A DNA stretch of 6,701 nucleotides from the NCBI GenBank assembly GCA_902489295.1, contig CABTZM010000118.1, positions 1 through 6,701 on the forward strand. Direction: 5' to 3'. How positions within the stretch are numbered: position 1 is the first letter of the stretch; the number at the start of each line of letters is the position of its first letter. Source of the DNA: an uncultured Collinsella sp. (lineage in GTDB: Bacteria > Actinomycetota > Coriobacteriia > Coriobacteriales > Coriobacteriaceae). Both the position numbers and the translations under genes were made by a program. Below are positions 5,640 through 6,701 of the stretch, piece after piece. The notes under the pieces were generated by a model. The model had not been told where the DNA came from. It saw only the letters and a program-made list of their open reading frames with translations, and searched no databases.

Positions 5640-6227
5640 ATGGGCCGTTATGCCGAGGTGACCCGCAAGACGGGGGAGACCGACATTGTCGTCAAACTCG
5701 ACCTGGATGGAACCGGTACGTGCGATATCTCGACCGGCGTGCCGTTTTTCGACCATATGCTCAACGCCTTTGGCCGCCATGGCCTGTTCGATTTGACGGT
5801 GCATGCGGTAGGCGATGTGGAAGTCGATGCGCACCATACCGTCGAGGACACGGGCATTGTGCTGGGCGAGGCGTTTTGCCGGGCGCTGGGCGACAAAGCG
5901 GGTATTACGCGCTTTGCCGATGCGGCGATCGCCATGGACGAGACGCTCGTGATGGCCGCCGTGGACATTTCGGGTCGCGGCCAGGCCTACTGCGAGCTGC
6001 CCGTGCCGACCGAGCGCGTGGGCAGCTTCGATACCGAGCTGGCTGTCGAGTTCTTCTATGCCTTTGCGCGCGATGCCAAACTTACGCTGCACGTGCGCGA
6101 GCTGGCGGGCGGCAACTCGCATCACATTATCGAGGCCGCCTTTAAGGCCGTGGGCCGCACGATGCGCCACGCCTGCGAGCTCGATCCCCGCGTGCAGGGC
6201 ATCCCCAGCACCAAGGGCTCGCTGTAA
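5640..6227 (+). CDS. hisB: Imidazoleglycerol-phosphate dehydratase (monofunctional)
   Basis: A 195-residue enzyme that dehydrates imidazole glycerol phosphate to imidazole-acetol phosphate using two Mn ions per active site. The metal-binding signatures of the family are complete: FFDHML (36-41), DAHHTVED (63-70), MDE (99-101) and NSHHIIEAAFK (159-169). The C-terminus PSTKGSL is the usual family ending. Length fits the stand-alone IGPD form. The N-terminal histidinol-phosphatase domain of enterobacterial HisB is absent, so that step needs another gene (HisN- or HisJ-type), not seen here. The ATG directly follows the hisC TAG. A 78-base structured gap separates it from hisH, unlike the tight spacing upstream. 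Confidence 0.95.
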   Translation: MGRYAEVTRKTGETDIVVKLDLDGTGTCDISTGVPFFDHMLNAFGRHGLFDLTVHAVGDVEVDAHHTVEDTGIVLGEAFCRALGDKAGITRFADAAIAMDETLVMAAVDISGRGQAYCELPVPTERVGSFDTELAVEFFYAFARDAKLTLHVRELAGGNSHHIIEAAFKAVGRTMRHACELDPRVQGIPSTKGSL

Positions 6228-6240
6228 CCGTCACAAGGGT

Positions 6241-6281
6241 AAAACCACCACGAAGGTGCCTGTCCCCTTTGCGGTGGTTTT
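6241..6281. repeat. Long hairpin with GGTGCCTGTCCCC core, REP-like, possible bidirectional terminator
   Basis: AAAACCACC (6241-6249) is perfectly complementary to GGTGGTTTT (6273-6281). After an A-C mismatch the stem continues, CGAAGG (6251-6256) with CCTTTG (6266-6271), including one G-U pair, to a 9-base loop. The outer A4/T4 arms make it terminator-like on both strands, though the T-run is short. The 13-mer GGTGCCTGTCCCC (6255-6267) is a string I associate from memory with dispersed intergenic repeats in many bacteria. On the minus strand it reads GGGGACAGG followed by a small CACC-TTCGT-GGTG hairpin, which is the GGAC-head-plus-hairpin layout of REP elements mobilised by RAYT transposases. 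Only one copy is in view, so repeat status is inferred. Confidence 0.55.
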
Positions 6282-6295
6282 GGATGATGAGAAGT

Positions 6296-6301
6296 GGAGG
6301 G
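6296..6301 (+). promoter_or_regulatory. Ribosome binding site that sets the hisH start
   Basis: GGAGGG lies 4 bases before GTG 6306. An in-frame TGA at 6288-6290 blocks anything further upstream. GTG 6294 is the only other start in that short stretch, but it has no ribosome binding site at a usable distance. Confidence 0.6.
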
Positions 6302-6305
6302 TCGC

Positions 6306-6701
6306 GTGGGCGAACCGAAGATTGTGGTGGTCGACTACCACAAGGGCAACTTGTCGAGCGTCGTGCGCGGGCTTGCGCGCGCCGGTGCCGCCGCCTGCAC
6401 ATCGGACGATCCGGAGCAGATCTGCAACGCCGACGGCCTGGTCATCCCGGGCGTGGGCGCGTTCTATGACGCAATCGCCTTTATGCGCCAGAGCGGCGAG
6501 GAGGTGGCCGTGCTCGATGCCGTTGCCGCCGGAACTCCGCTGCTCGGCATCTGCCTGGGCCTTCAGCTATTTTTTGAGCGCGGCAACGAGGGCGTGCCTG
6601 CGGACGAGGGTGCGGACGCGGACGACGATGCCTCCGAGCAGGCCGGTGGTCCCTGGGTCGATGGCCTGGGCATCATGCGTGGCTCGTGCACGCACCTGGA
6701 G
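6306..6701 (+). CDS. hisH: Imidazole glycerol phosphate synthase, glutaminase subunit HisH (5' part)
   Basis: The first 132 codons of a class I glutamine amidotransferase; the gene runs off the window. HisH hydrolyses glutamine and channels ammonia to HisF, which makes IGP and AICAR. The opening KIVVVDYHKGNLSSV is typical. PGVGAF (49-54) carries the oxyanion-strand region, and GICLGLQLFF (81-90) has the nucleophile Cys83. The catalytic His-Glu pair would lie beyond 6701. GTG 6306 is taken as the start. Between FFERG (89-93) and the conserved GLGIMRG (120-126) there is an insertion of roughly 20 residues, rich in Asp, Glu, Ala and Gly. In the HisH proteins I recall, this stretch is only a few residues. 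The core is otherwise normal and the frame is open to the end. hisA, hisF and hisI/E are expected downstream. Confidence 0.92.
   Translation, partial: MGEPKIVVVDYHKGNLSSVVRGLARAGAAACTSDDPEQICNADGLVIPGVGAFYDAIAFMRQSGEEVAVLDAVAAGTPLLGICLGLQLFFERGNEGVPADEGADADDDASEQAGGPWVDGLGIMRGSCTHLE

Overview
The window looks like chromosomal DNA from a GC-rich, gut-type actinomycete. Class Coriobacteriia, possibly Collinsella or a relative, is my best guess. The guess rests on strong G/C at third codon positions, AGGAGG-type ribosome binding sites, a HisZ-HisG fusion, and Ala/Asp-rich low-complexity tails. No rRNA or other marker gene is present to prove it. All genes lie on the + strand.

Region 1 (1-1094) is the end of a sugar-catabolism cluster. 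It holds the last 60 codons of a SIS-domain sugar-phosphate isomerase/deglycase (FrlB/AgaS type), then a small hairpin terminator, then a complete 278-residue TIM-barrel sugar epimerase resembling FrlC. The pairing suggests use of fructosamine (Amadori) compounds such as fructoselysine; the exact substrate is inferred.

Region 2 (1095-1263) is a 169-base intergenic and leader region. It holds an 18-base imperfect dyad overlapping a possible -10 box, then a perfect 11-bp hairpin, then a strong ribosome binding site. It is the likely control region of the his operon. I see neither a T-box nor a His-rich leader peptide.

Region 3 (1264-6701) is a histidine biosynthesis operon: hisZ-hisG fusion, hisD, hisC, hisB, and the first 132 codons of hisH. 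The fused protein performs step 1 (ATP + PRPP). HisH, with HisF presumably just downstream, makes IGP and AICAR. HisB dehydrates IGP, HisC transaminates imidazole-acetol phosphate, and HisD oxidises histidinol to histidine. HisB is the IGPD domain alone, so histidinol-phosphate phosphatase must be encoded elsewhere; hisA, hisF and hisI/E would be expected beyond 6701.

hisD-hisC-hisB are packed with 0-1 base gaps. Two larger gaps, 106 bases before hisD and 78 bases before hisH, both hold strong hairpins. The second carries a GGTGCCTGTCCCC core that looks like a REP-type repeat. I see no radically new system. The points worth following up are the fused HisZG with an unusual Cys cluster, the operator-like dyad, and the two structured gaps inside the operon.
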